Origin: Anoplopoma fimbria
Taxonomy: Eukaryota > Chordata > Actinopteri > Perciformes > Anoplopomatidae
Assembly (NCBI RefSeq): GCF_027596085.1
Contig: NC_072457.1
Location: forward strand, 5,303,629-5,367,628
Direction of reading: 5' to 3'
Length of the DNA: 64,000 nt
Of the stretch, positions 42,501-54,200 are shown in pieces (within the stretch, counting starts at the first letter, position 1; each line of letters opens with the position of its first letter). The translations under genes were made by a program, and so were the position numbers. The notes beneath the pieces were generated by a model that was not told where the DNA came from, ran no database searches, and saw only the letters and a list, made by a program, of their open reading frames with translations.

Positions 42501-45201
42501 GGCTTCGTGTTGTCCTGATGTGGGACATGATTTTGCTGGCCTGCTCTTCATCTCTGAATCTCTTCCCGAAGTACTCTTTCTTCTGTGGGTCAGTGAACCC
42601 TCTGATCTCTGTCACAATGTCAACCCACTCGGAAGGGATCTTATCGGCTGCGGCGGGTCGTGTGGTTATCCAGACGCGAGCGGAGGGAAGCAGTTTCCCC
42701 CTGATGAGGTTCGTCAGCAGCACATCCACTGAGGCGGACTCTGTAACATCAGTCAGGATCTCATTGTTGTGGAAGTCTAGAGGATGTCGACACTTGTCCA
42801 GACCGTCGAGGATGAACACGACCTGGAACTTTTCTAACTCGCAGACTCCTGCTTCTTTGATTGGACTAAAGAAGTGATGGACAAGCTCCACCAAGCTGTA
42901 CTTTTTCTCTTTCAGCACATTCAGCTCTCTGAAGGTGAATGGAAATGTGAGCTGTATGTCCCGGTTGGCTTTGTCTTCAGCCCAGTCCAGAGTGAACTTC
43001 TGCGTTAAGACTGTTTTCCCGATTCCAGCCACTCCCTTCGTCATCACTGTTCTGACCTGGTGGTGTCTTCCAGGTGAGGGTTTAAAGATGTCTTCGCACC
43101 TGATTGTTCTTTCTGGTCCGTCTGGTTTCCTGAACGCTGTTTCAATCTGTCTGACCTCATGTTCGTCGTTGACCCCTGCGGTCCCTCCCTCCGTGATGTA
43201 GAGCTCTGTGTACACCTGATTGAGAAGAGCTGGATTTCCTGTTTTGGCAATCCCCTCAAACACACACTGAAACTTGTTCTGCAGGTTGGATTTGAGTTGA
43301 CGTTGACAATCTGCTGCGACAGATCCTGGATGAACACACAACAAATGAGATCAGTCAGTGGGCGTTCGTGTTATTATGAGAAGAATTAGATTGTGGGAAA
43401 TCCTCTTACTGCTCTGCAGAGAGTCAGCCAGCTCCTCCCGCTTCATTTCCCTCAGGAAGTGCAGCACGATCTCCAGAAGCGCCTCTCTGCTGCTCCTCCT
43501 CTTCTCTTCCTCCTCACCATCCAACACCTCCTCGTCCTCGCTCAGCCTCTTTAGGCATTCTGGGTAATCAAGGGTCTGAATCTTTCTGAACTTTTTGAGC
43601 TCGCTCTTCAAAAAGGTGACAATGTTTTCCTCAAGAAGCTGGAAAAGAAGAAACCCCAATAGTTTTAAATAATGATTATTCTATTTGAGGTTGAGGTAAA
43701 AGTTTTTTGACATTTACACACCATGTATATGGAGTCCAAATCTATTGGATGATGCTCAACGGACTGGCCACCGGGAACTTGGTGAACACTGCAGAGAAAC
43801 AGAAAATATGATGATTCCAAATATTTTTGCATGTGTTGCTTTTGGAGACATGTAATAGAATGGGTGGAACCATTTTCCATTACCAACCATGACTACTTTT
43901 AGATTGATTTTAAGAAGCTGCTCAATTTCATTGGTGAGATAGCATCTAATCTATTACACAATTCTTTAAGTTTCAACCATGTTGTCCGTCTGAATTTCCT
44001 GAAAAAACTGTTTTCTCACAAACAAACTCATCTGGTCCAACTTCTTACCTGTCTTCAGCAGAGTCCAGTCCATCTTTGAAGCTAACAGGAAGCCTCATGG
44101 ACCAGTCGCTCTTGATGGACAGACAGCCCGGTACGGGAGAGTCTGGTCTCAGAGGAACACTGATGGAAACAGACAGAGACACCAACAAACCTCTCAAACC
44201 TTCAGCTACATATTTATGTCTGAACTCAAAGATTTAAAAAAACAAGAGGCGCTTTCAGACAATAAACGGTTTTGGCTGAATCAAGTAGAAGCTGCTGCTC
44301 TTAGTAGTTTATGACCATTTACATCAGGCACCTGAACTGACGCTTGTTGAAAACACTCACTCGTTCTTTGCTAGCGAGCGCACTAAATTTACATTCTGCC
44401 TTTTAATTTGCATATCTGAACTCTTCGAGTCGCCTGAGCCTCAGTGAACTAAAACATAATTTCTTTATCACTTCATTGGAGCAACATCTGCGTCACAGTT
44501 GGATTATCCAGCTTGGAACATTAAATAAGGTTCATATACAATATTATTTCGCTAAACTGGTTTTATTAATCCTGTCATGTTGCGTGTGACGACACAGTCC
44601 ATCTCCGGGCTAAATCCCCAAAATTGGGCAGATAGGTGGAGATGAGTTGACCCAGGTGACGCAGCAGAAGAGACAGCTAGCAGCTAGCAACCTGAGACAA
44701 CACCTGGCTGTTACTCAAAGCAGCCGCGCCCTTATTTATGCCTAACTTTAAGCCCTAATATAATTTGAACTGGAGTGTTATATACAAATTCAGAGGCGAG
44801 GGGAACATTACAGGGCTGTTCTTTTAAAATGACAACGACATTGTTAGAACTCGTACACAACACGATGTTATGGAAGCCCTGCTAGCCGACTCACTCTGTC
44901 TCTGGGAGTTGTCCTTCCATGGATTTGTTACTTTTGATGGACACACAGGTGGGATCAGGTTCGGGAAAGTCTGGTCTCCGCTGCTGCTGCTGCTCTGGGC
45001 TTCAACACAACACACACACACAGAGCTCTTACTGTGAATAATGTCGGTGGAGTGATTAAAGTGCTGAGCTCGGATATATGAGAAGAGTCTAGACGTTTAG
45101 AGATCATCTCACCTCGGAGCTTTGGTCGGACCGTCATGTTCCTCACACGGAGTGGTTTTAGAGGTAGTGACTCCCTCCTCCGTCTCCCCATCCGGTTTCA
45201 T
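39518..45201 (-). CDS. NLR-2: FISNA-NACHT-LRR protein with multi-exon N terminus and truncated B30.2
   Basis: Fish NLR-C (NLRC3-like) family. Exons (minus): 45201..45113 ([11 protein letters not shown] start), 44999..44895 and 44159..44049 (two copies of an RPD-P-P-C-SIKS repeat), 43788..43722, 43638..43410 (helical: [17 protein letters not shown], then [18 protein letters not shown]), 43325..41516 ([17 protein letters not shown]; Walker A GVAGIGKT; Walker [13 protein letters not shown]2 [15 protein letters not shown]), LRR exons 41136..40963 and 40593..40420, linker 39882..39836, and 39684..39518, a PRY-only remnant ending at TAG. Phases agree in all joins. There is no PYD. It has two LRR exons against five in its neighbours. 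[13 protein letters not shown] insert lies between HD2 and the following helices. Likely a cytosolic immune sensor; the missing SPRY half may abolish or alter ligand recognition. Confidence 0.85.
40140..40265. repeat. Dispersed fish repeat fragment
   Basis: 'caagtcaattttattcatac agcccaatat' followed by 'tctgtacagcatctga' is a recognisable piece of a common fish interspersed repeat; it lies in an NLR-2 intron. Confidence 0.45.
41516..43325 (-). CDS. NLR-2 FISNA-NACHT exon
   Basis: One uninterrupted frame of about 603 codons. The FISNA N part has [20 protein letters not shown]. The nucleotide-binding P-loop is GVAGIGKT, the Mg-site strand is [10 protein letters not shown], and sensor-1-like [12 protein letters not shown] is followed by [12 protein letters not shown]. 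Acceptor at 43326-43327 (catccag), donor GTAAGT at 41515. All motifs needed for ATP binding and oligomerisation are present. Confidence 0.9.
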
Positions 45202-45210
45202 AGCACAAGC

Positions 45211-46311
45211 CTGCACCATCACAAAAACACAACAAGAAGCTGTCACATATTGTTCATCATCATTCCTGTCACTGACAGTGACTGCTGGATTCAATTTTAA
45301 CGGATCAGTGAAGAACATGACAAATGCTGCACTACTGGTTTTCTGTTATTTCCTGTATCCAGGAATTAAGGGGGGACAATTTAACTGATAACACTAAAGA
45401 TTCAAATCCTGTAAAGTATTAAAAAAAACAAAAAACAATTGTTCGGTAACAGAAAATAAAATTGTATTATTTTGTGTCACATTTTACTATATATCTTTTG
45501 CGACAGTGCTGTTGATGACGGACCTTCTCGAGTCGAATCTGTGAGTTCCCTGACTTTCGAGCTCTTACACCTCCTTATATAGTGTACATGTTATTCAGCT
45601 GTTGTATAGCTAATAGCATAGTATCTTCATTACTCAAAATAAAAATGTTTTTTTTTAAAAAGTTTGTGCTGAGCCCTGTCAGATATCTGATGTTATTTGT
45701 TTCCATTTGTATGAAAAGTTAAAAGTTTGTTTTCTTAGAGAATGAGTTGACCATGTGGACTGTGAGATACCAAACACCAAAATCAATTAGCACGACATCA
45801 GTTCTGATAAAAACTATATCAGAACTGACTAAAGGTCAAAAGGTCGTGGGACATTTTCACACCACTTTTAGAGGGAAATAAAAAAAAGTCAAATTGACGT
45901 CATGAAAAGGCCGGCTGTAGGAGCCAGGTATAGTGAGTGAGTGGGATTTTGTACACCTTTTTTGTCACCTTTCAACATGTTAAATCTCCATAGTTATAAA
46001 GTCTGATGCAGAGAAAAACAACAGATCATCTGATGTAGTTCTGCTATTACTCCACTAGATGGTGCACATTAGGCACACCTTCTCCATGGAGCTGAAGGGC
46101 AGAACAGGAACAGAGATGTCAGTCATCAGAGCTGCTGCACACACAAAACAGTAGTGCGCCTCTACTTTGATCAACACGGTAACCAACGCCACATGTGATT
46201 TCATTTTAATTTTTCTCACAAACAGCTGTAACAACAAACAAAGCTGTCAAACTGTGACCAACCTCTAACTTTTTAATGTTTTTAAAAAAAACATTTAAAA
46301 CATTAATTTAC
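45211..46311. other. First intron of NLR-2 (predicted)
   Basis: AT-rich sequence between the predicted non-coding first exon and the first coding exon; no other feature recognised. Confidence 0.35.
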
Positions 46312-46350
46312 CTTTTTGGAGGAAGAAATGAATCTGCGTCACTGGGAGGG
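46312..46350 (-). promoter_or_regulatory. Predicted 5' non-coding exon of NLR-2
   Basis: A donor (CCAAAAAG then GTAAATT) ends an exon at 46312. It would splice to the acceptor at 45211 (ggtgcag), nine bases before the start codon. The upstream edge is set by the adjacent ISRE and is inferred. Confidence 0.4.
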
Positions 46351-46353
46351 AGG

Positions 46354-46371
46354 GGAAAGTGAAAGTAAAAA
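46354..46371. promoter_or_regulatory. ISRE/IRF element upstream of NLR-2
   Basis: The plus strand reads GGGAAAGTGAAAGTAAA, a perfect match to the IRF/ISRE core GAAANNGAAANN. It lies immediately upstream of the predicted first exon of NLR-2, where interferon-responsive promoters carry it. It suggests induction through IRF/STAT signalling. Confidence 0.55.
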
Positions 46372-47225
46372 AGATTTGGGTTTAGTAGTGAAGGTCAACC
46401 GTTAACTGTAATTGATTAATCTGTCAATATTAAAAAAATAAATACTAATTTAAATAATGTCGATATCTACAATCTAACCTTATTCAGCGAGTCTAGTATT
46501 AATCATCCAACTAGGACCAATTCAATATCCTCTCTGGAGCACATGGCCGGTGATGTTTCTACCATGTGTGTGTTCCTGTGAGGTTCCTTACTGAGTCATT
46601 TACGGTATTCATCATCATGGCTCCACTTTACCCAAATTCCTTTCAAAATAAAACGCTCCCGACCTCATGGTAAATAGCAGAATAAAAGCACTTGAATACA
46701 GTAGATACTTAAAAAACTAAACCACTCGGCCGTCATTTACAAAAAATGAGTAGACTAATAAAGATATCAGATATTTTTATGTCAGTAGCCGAATATTAAA
46801 AATGAGTACTTTTTTAGAAGTTCATTTTGGCTTTCTGTCCACTCAAATTGGGGTTCCCCTTACTGTTCATCTGATGTGTATGGTAATAAAACCTGAGCTT
46901 AATCACGTTACTCAAGTGTTTTAGCTGTCTGTGTTTCAAATAATCACTGATGATTACAACTTTAACTATGAAAAAAACAAAACAATGTTGCAATTAGCTG
47001 GGGATATTGGTATAAAACTCAATTGAAAGATATTTCAACAATTAATTCTCAAAGGCAGATATAACAAAATCAACAATTTGATTCTGGTTAATATTTCAAT
47101 GGTTTATTTTCTAATATCACATCCCGTTTATGATATAAGATTTCCAGTGACTGTTGCAGCAGCTCTTTCTCTCTCTCTACTATTTATTTTTTGGGTCTTT
47201 TTGTCTTCTCGGACCAAACTAAGTC
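46372..47225. other. Spacer, nothing recognised
   Basis: AT-rich upstream region of NLR-2 without further supported elements. Confidence 0.35.
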
Positions 47226-47229
47226 ATTG

Positions 47230-47700
47230 TACTTGGACAGAGTGCTTCAACATGTTTACTGCCAAGAACCAGGATAACAGATCATATTTATCCCGTATGA
47301 GCTTTTCTGCACTGGTTCCCTGTTAAATCAAATTTTAAATCCTCCCTCTCATTTACAAAGCCCCTACTGGTCAGCACCATCATATCCTATATAGCCTATT
47401 CCCTATAACCGCACTGAAACACTGCGATCTGTATGCATTCATTTCCCATGTTATGCTATTAACATTCTATTATAACCACTGCAGCTATTATTATAAGTAG
47501 TAGTCATATTTTTCTATTATTTCTGCTATTATTATTATTACTCTATTTTTTCCAGTACTATAATAATTGTAAGTCCTATTTCTATAATTATTATAGCTGT
47601 TGTGTTATTATTGTGGTTGCTTTACATCTCTCTCTCGCCCAACCAGAGCCTGGTGCTGCCCAAGGTTTCTTCAGGTGAAAGGGGAGTTTTTTTCTTTTTC
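47230..47700 (+). mobile_element. LINE 3' end fragment, degenerate
   Basis: The short segment near 47305..47400 encodes fragments resembling the C-terminal end of LINE ORFs (an LVP/VK..F..L..YKAPTG-like string) interrupted by stops. An AT-rich 3' region follows. At 47635..47690 the 'gcccaaggtttcttc' phrase is common at fish repeat ends. Probably Rex1/L2-type. Confidence 0.45.
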
Positions 47701-48830
47701 AGGCTGAGTGTTAAGAAATGCAGCACAAGAAATTTTGAATATTAATATTTGATGGAAATGCTAAATCTTGGGATACATTTTTTTACTCAGTATTAGCATC
47801 AAAGAGCTTTAATGAACAGTTGGAACAAGATGATACACAATGGGCCTCACGGATGATTTAAGCAAATATGTTGCAATTTTTGCATACCTTAAATTAACAA
47901 AAAGTGAGATTTTTTAATAACAATACAAAAAATATTTTTAAGCACATTGTATGTGACACTGCACAGATAGGATACCCATAAAAACAAAGAATTTAGGAGG
48001 CCTAAGAGAAGAAAACACAGCGGAAACCTCGACAATGGATTCAGAAAATGTGGCAAATTTGAATCCATTGAACAAGTCTTCTGTGTAATATCTATCTGCA
48101 ATAAATAACAAATACACACACATCAAGTCTATCAATATGAAACGAGTCTAACCAATTTTTCTTATCTTCTTTATTTTTTATTAGAAAATTTATAATAGGA
48201 TCCGGCAAACTACATATAAATTGAAAGAAAAACAATTAGAGGAAAAATACAAATTCATAATAGGGTGCTGAAAAACACCCTTTGTCGTCACAAAACAATT
48301 AGAGCTGTTTGCTCTCTTTTCACCAAGAGAGAAGTTTGAAACAGTTCACATCATATCAGAATCACCACTGATGCTACTTTAAAAAAAGAGTATGTGTTGT
48401 TATTACACGTTGTCTGTGTTACAGAGTGGCATGACTCATTGTAATGACTGCAATATTTCAATATTCTGTTATTAATGATACATTTTTACAGCATTAGAAA
48501 ATCCTATTGGTCCATGAGTGATGGTTGGCAGTTTTAACTCTTTTTACACTTTTTACTCAACTGTGACGTTTTTATTCTTTGTCTTTCTTTCAAGTTATGG
48601 TTAAAACTTGATACCAGGTTCCTTTCAGAATAAAACACTACCGTGAAGAATGGAAATGCAAGAACAAAAGTAAGTAAGTAATATTCTCTTTCAAATCCAG
48701 ATAACAATCAATAAATCAAATTTTCTGACAAAAGAAAGAAAACTATGTATTATTTGTTAAATACAGCTTCTTTCAAACTTGACAATTGAAAGGAAAAATC
48801 TAATGTAACTTTGCCTGAGATGGTATGCAC
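47701..48830. other. Spacer between NLR-2 and NLR-3, nothing recognised
   Basis: AT-rich, without domain-bearing frames. Confidence 0.35.
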
Positions 48831-49000
48831 TAGTAGTTCAAGTACAACTGATCATGTTTGCATACTGCATTGAGTCTATTTGCCCCATATCTATTCTATT
48901 CTTATGTTTATTTTTATACTTGTTATTATTATTTATTTTATAGTTGTCTTCTGTCCCTGTGTTGGTGCAACATCTGAATTTTTCCCTCATCGGATCAATA

Positions 49001-49712
49001 TAGAACAAAAACTCCCGCACACTGGCTTCTTCACTTGCGTATAAATGTATTTTAGTCACGACGTTTCGGTACGTAGACCTTCATCAGGTTATTTTACATG
49101 GAAATGAGGATGCATGCATTTAAATAGCATTTGGGGTTCGTAAATGGGTTGGTAGACCAATCCGATTGCCCCAATCACATGACATCAATAAGTCATCCAC
49201 AAATCGGAACCATCAACAAATAAAGAATCAATTTACATCATATGTGGCACTAAAAGCCTACAAACATCATGAAAACATACACATAATACATAATATATAG
49301 GAGGTATGTCTTCAATCAAAAACCACATAAAGACGATAATTATAGAAATTGTAGAAAGGCTATAATGCCAAGATCAATACTTTTCTATTTCTTTTATAGG
49401 ACAGGATTTTTAGGAGTTTGCATAGGTTATCTTCTACAGTCTGTCCCTAGAAAAGAAAAGAAAGGACAAAATATATCACATTATAAAGAACGAGTATTAT
49501 ACGTTTGAAATAAGTACAAATAAAATGAAATGAAATCGAATAGAGCATCGGAAAAATCTTATGTTTAATAATAATTCATCATTCAAACCTTTGGGAGACA
49601 AGGTTTGTAGGGTGAATATCCAGAACGCCTCACGTTGTTTTAAAAACAAGTCAAAATCGCCACCTCTAGGTGGTAGTCTGACTTTTTCAATGCCGCAAAA
49701 TGCCTCAAAATG
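49001..49712 (-). mobile_element. Penelope-like element, 5'-truncated
   Basis: The minus-strand frame (49718..49560) contains LKQREAFWIFTLQTLSPKGL followed by N-D/E, the conserved C-terminal end of the Penelope-like RT/GIY-YIG endonuclease ORF. A 3' region follows and the element ends with a hammerhead-like motif. The whole is bounded by a perfect 16-bp direct repeat (48985..49000 and 49713..49728), a target-site duplication. It is inactive because nearly all of the ORF is missing. Confidence 0.75.
49055..49088 (-). ncRNA. Hammerhead-ribozyme-like motif of the Penelope-like element
   Basis: The minus strand reads CCTGATGAAGG, a short loop, then ACCGAAACGTCGTGAC. The CUGAUGA and GAAA core boxes are spaced by a short stem II (GGU..ACC), followed by a GUC cleavage triplet. 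Penelope-like elements are known to carry minimal hammerheads of this form with a very short helix III. Activity of this copy is unknown. Confidence 0.55.
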
Positions 49713-49860
49713 CCTCATCGGATCAATAAAATCTTATCTTAATCTTAAGACTAAACCATCATACACTTTCTTGTAATTTGAGTCAGTGTGACTTATACAA
49801 GGAGTGTGTGTGATTGTCGGCAGTGTTCGTGTTTCTCTACACAGGAGGAGACTCTCCCTC

Positions 49861-50402
49861 CTACAGTGAACACAGAGACACTGAACCAGGCAACCCAAGC
49901 CCAAACCCAGGATAAAGAGGTTCAGTGAATGTTGCGTTGAAGGTGTGGAGGTGGATCAGCGTGTCGGAGGAGACTTTGTAGAAGGACAGAGTGCCAGCAG
50001 GACAGTCCACATACACTCCTATTCTGTAGGAGGAGGAGGAAGAGGAGGGGGAGGAGGAGCAATGGTTACTTCTGTCATTGTGACTGACTGAGTAACCATC
50101 AACATCGGAGCAATAAAGACACCAGGACTGACTATTCCCTCCAAACCAGCTGTCAGTACTTTTCCCTTTCCTTTTGATTCCTCTGTAAGTCACCGATACA
50201 TCGACATCTCCTCTCCCCTCGACCTCCCAGTAACAGCGACCAGTCAGACCATTTGTACACATCACCTGATACCAGGAGTCAAACCTCTCTGGATGATAAG
50301 GATACTGCTGCTTCGCTCTCCCTACTGTCACCTTCCTGTTGTTTTCAGATAGTTTGAGGTTTCTGTTTACTGTGTTTGTGTCCAATGTGAGTTCACAGGA
50401 AT
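49861..50402 (-). CDS. NLR-3 terminal exon: B30.2 domain
   Basis: About 180 codons, full [60 protein letters not shown]; a serine-rich loop; [33 protein letters not shown]. Compared with NLR-1 it differs mainly in the loop around the FGGN/SSSS segment, where such domains usually vary. Confidence 0.87.
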
Positions 50403-51192
50403 CTGATGGCGAGAATAAGACACAATACAGCAGCAGTTTATCATCTAACACACTTGATGGGTTTTGGATCTTCATTCAAATTGAGAAATTAATACAGATA
50501 CACAATTTTTTGATTTAAACTACTTTAACATGTGCTGCCGTATTTTCATGAATCAAAGTGAACACACACTTACACTTCCTCAGGCCAGATTTCAGCCTCT
50601 GAGGTCCAACGTGTTGAACTCTGGAGGAAGAAACAAAGCACTCAGATGAAGGACAGGGTCTCAGTCTCTCTAAAAGAAATCTCAGCTATCTGCAGCTTAT
50701 TCAGAATGCTGGTGCTTCAGTCTGAAAAAAAAATCCTGAGAAAAGCTATATGACGAAGAAGAATATGACTAATCATATACAATATGACTGATCATTTTCG
50801 AATGATGTCAGTTTGGCATTGTTGTTGTGATATATCACCACTGGATCCTGATCCTGTATTACACCAGTTAGGAGGTCAGTATAAGTGGGAACATGAACTC
50901 TCAGCACATCGGTCACTGTCTTCACTGTTATCAGCAGTGCTGCTGGTAAAGACTGTGAACTAACAGTCGTGAGATTGTCAGAGTTACAGGGAGCTCTTGT
51001 TGTCGGTTCATACCTGAGTGTTTCCAGTCTCCAGTGTGGATCCTTTTGTCCAGCAGACAGCAGCTTCACTCCTGAGTCTCCTGGATGGTTGTAGCTCAGG
51101 TCCAGCTCTCTCAGGTGGGAGGGGTTGGATCTCAGAGCTTTGGCCAGATAGGTAAAGCCTTCCTCTGTGATTAGACAGCCTGACAGCCTGGA

Positions 51193-51291
<99 letters not shown>

Positions 51292-54200
51292 GAGAGAGAC
51301 TTGTTGCCTCGTTGTTGCTCCGAAAACAATTTTTGGATACCATCACTGACATACATTTTCATGTCCAGTAACATTTAAGTGGCGATCTGCTAAAACAGAG
51401 ATAAGTACTGACCTGAGAGTCTCCAGTTTACAGTTTGGACTCTCCAGTCCAGCAGAAAGCAGCTCCACTCCTGAATCCTGCAGGTCGTTGTTACTCAGGT
51501 CCAATTCTCTCAGACTAGAGGACTGGGAGCTGAGAACTGATGAGAACTCGTGACAGCATATCTTTGTAAGCCTGGTTTTATTCAACCTAAATCATTAAAA
51601 AAAAAAAAATGTATGTTTCAGTTTAGGTGTCTCAGGACTGTAGGACTTAAAAACTGAACTGAAAAATAAAACATTGGCATTGTAGCACTGGGAAAAAGTT
51701 GTATCGGCATCTAAACAAGTATTAGCACTGAAAAAAATGTTTAGCCAAAAAGAAAACTGAAGTTAGTCATATACAAAAACTAAAGTTTGAGCAATAGGCA
51801 TACAATGCAAAACTAGACAATGTAACATTTTATGTTTGAGGTGATAACTTCAATAATACAGTTAAACAAAAGCCTCAGAGTCAGATCTGACCTGAGAGTC
51901 TCAAGTGTACAGTGAGGACTATTCAGTCCAGCAGAGAGCAGCTTCACTCCTGAATCCTCCAGGCTGTTGTTATTCAGGTCCAACTCTCTTAGACTAGAGG
52001 ACTGGGAGCTGATAACTGGGACCAGGGCTTCAAAGCTTCTCTCTGACAGGTTACAGCCACTCAGTCTGAAGGAGAGTTAGTGATACAGAGACATATATAC
52101 TGCTTCTATTGACTACTATGTAAAAATAGAAAAGTTTCCACATTTTAGAGTGTCCTTATTCTTTTGGGGAGTTACTTATTTGTAATAAAGGAGCCTGCTT
52201 TTAGGTCAAGCTCACTCAGACTCCAGTTCAAAATTCAAATTCCAGTTGACTTTTTAAAGGTTTCCTACTGCTTCATTTCACAAAAACCAAGTAAAATGGG
52301 TAAAGATTTTTACTACACAAAGGCGCAAACAGTTTGATCTGACCTGAGGGTCTCCAGTGTACAGTGACGACTTTCCAGTGCAGCGGAGAGCAATTTTACT
52401 CCTGAATCCCACAGATAGTTGTAACTCAGGTCCAACTCTCTCAGACGGGAGGACTCAGAGCTGAGAACTGATGAGAGCTCCTGACAGCAATTCTTTGTGA
52501 GCTTAGATTGACTCAATCTGAAATAGAAATAAGTTAAAAAAATGGTTAGAATTTATAATGTCCCTTAAGTTTTGCTTTAACATCCCAAATATGTTCAGTG
52601 TCAGTGAACAGGGTTCTGTGTGTTCTTTTCAAGTATATTTGTGGATTGTTCTTATGATGCAAAAGTACAGACATATGTTCATCAAAAACACAGTAGAAAC
52701 CAAAGGAATATTTGTCTGTCATATATTGTTTAGTTAGCAAAAATTCACATTTGTTTCACCACAGGCGAACGAGTGATATGATGAGAACTTCTGACAGCAT
52801 TTCCCTATTCAGATTAACATTTTATGTCTGACATGGGTTTTCCAGTGTATTTTTTTTATATATACGCGAGTAGATGCGAACTCGAGCCTGGCGGTCCGAA
52901 TGAGGCGAAATCACGGAATTCGCCTCATTCGCTTCATTTGCGTAAATTTGCGTGACGCTGTGTTGCGAAAGCCAATCAGCGTTGAGATTCTCCTCCTGTC
53001 ACTCTGTCATTGATCTGAGCTCCGTTCAGAAAACAAGCATTTTAAAAGTGATTTCCTTGTCGTCTTGCAGAGAGAACTAACAAAACATGAATTCTGATTT
53101 TTTGTGTTCTTATTTTGGCATCCCTTTTTGTACATTTATTGCAATTAAACTGCTAGGGGGAGTGGCTTACACATCCATCCATCTTCCATAACCGCTTATC
53201 CAGTTAAGAGTCGCGGGGGTGCTGGAGCCGATCCCAGCTGTCAATGGGCGAAGGCAGGGTTCACCCTGGACAGGTCGCCAGCCTATCACAGGGCTGACAT
53301 ATAGAGACAGACAACCACTCACGCTCACATTCACACCTATGGGCAATTTTAGAGTCTTCAATTAACCTAACCTGCATGTCTTTGGACTGTGGGAGGAAGC
53401 CGGAGAACCCGGAGAGAACCCACGCTGACACGGGGAGAACATGCAAACTCCACACAGAAGGTTGTCTGGCCCGGGAATTGAACCCGGGCCCCTCTTGCTG
53501 TGAGGCGACAGTGCTAACCACTACACCACCGTGCAGACCAAACAAACCTTTACTCCAGTGTATTTGACTTCTGGAGGGATACTGAACTACTTGATTCTGC
53601 TAGGATAGACTAAGTATATTGTTCTTGCTTTCTTAATTTGCTCTTAACTGTACCAAGCCTGCTTAAAAGTGTTAGTGTTTGTTGCTGATTCTGTTGTCTG
53701 TGCTGTTGCTGTAATCAGGAACTGCTTTGAGAGGTGTGGTTTAGTTTCAAAAGGTCAATTGTCCTCTTAACTGCTAGGGGGAGTGGCTTACACTCCTGGC
53801 AGACAATGAGCAATCAGTAGGTAGGTCCTTAACCACTGCTGGTGGCTGGAAGCGTCAGGCAAACGAAGGCTAGGGCGAACAAAGGCAACAGGGCGACTTT
53901 TTCAAGCCAGACTTGAAAGGCTAGGGCGAACAAAGGCAACAGGGCGACTTTTTCAAGCCAGACTTGAAAGTCAAAAGCAATGACTTCTCGAGCGTGTACT
54001 TGCGGGTCAGTAATTTGCTTATATTGACTACCATGTGTTTGCATCCTATTTCTGTCCGTTCCTCTGTCCGGTGGTCACGTAGACAGTGGGTCACTCCCAG
54101 GTGCCGTGACCCCACTAATCTCATCTATCCCACTCTCTCAGCCCATGGTGAGCAAGTGGTGTCAGGGGGGCTTTGGAACTGCCAGTCAGCAGTGCCTAAA

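Larger units (their letters stand above)
48835..49750 (+). mobile_element. LINE 3' tail interrupted by a Penelope-like element
   Basis: The left part (48835..49000) has 'ggtgcaacatctgaattttt' and 'cctcatcggatcaata'. The sequence resumes at 49713 with 'cctcatcggatcaataaaat' and a 'cttatcttaatctta' tail. This is the typical 3' end of a fish LINE, cut by the Penelope-like insertion. Confidence 0.55.

Noticed and set aside
44049..44159. Apparent frameshift in the third NLR-2 exon
   Set aside because: A careful re-read of the exon gives GAT GGA CTG GAC TCT, which keeps frame; the first impression was a misreading.
44895..44999. Apparent phase conflict between the first and second NLR-2 exons
   Set aside because: Resolved by using the acceptor at 45000-45001 (gttgaag) instead of one inside the CAG run; the phase then agrees.
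53261..53545. 94-aa minus-strand frame
   Set aside because: Lies entirely in the SINE and is not a protein gene.
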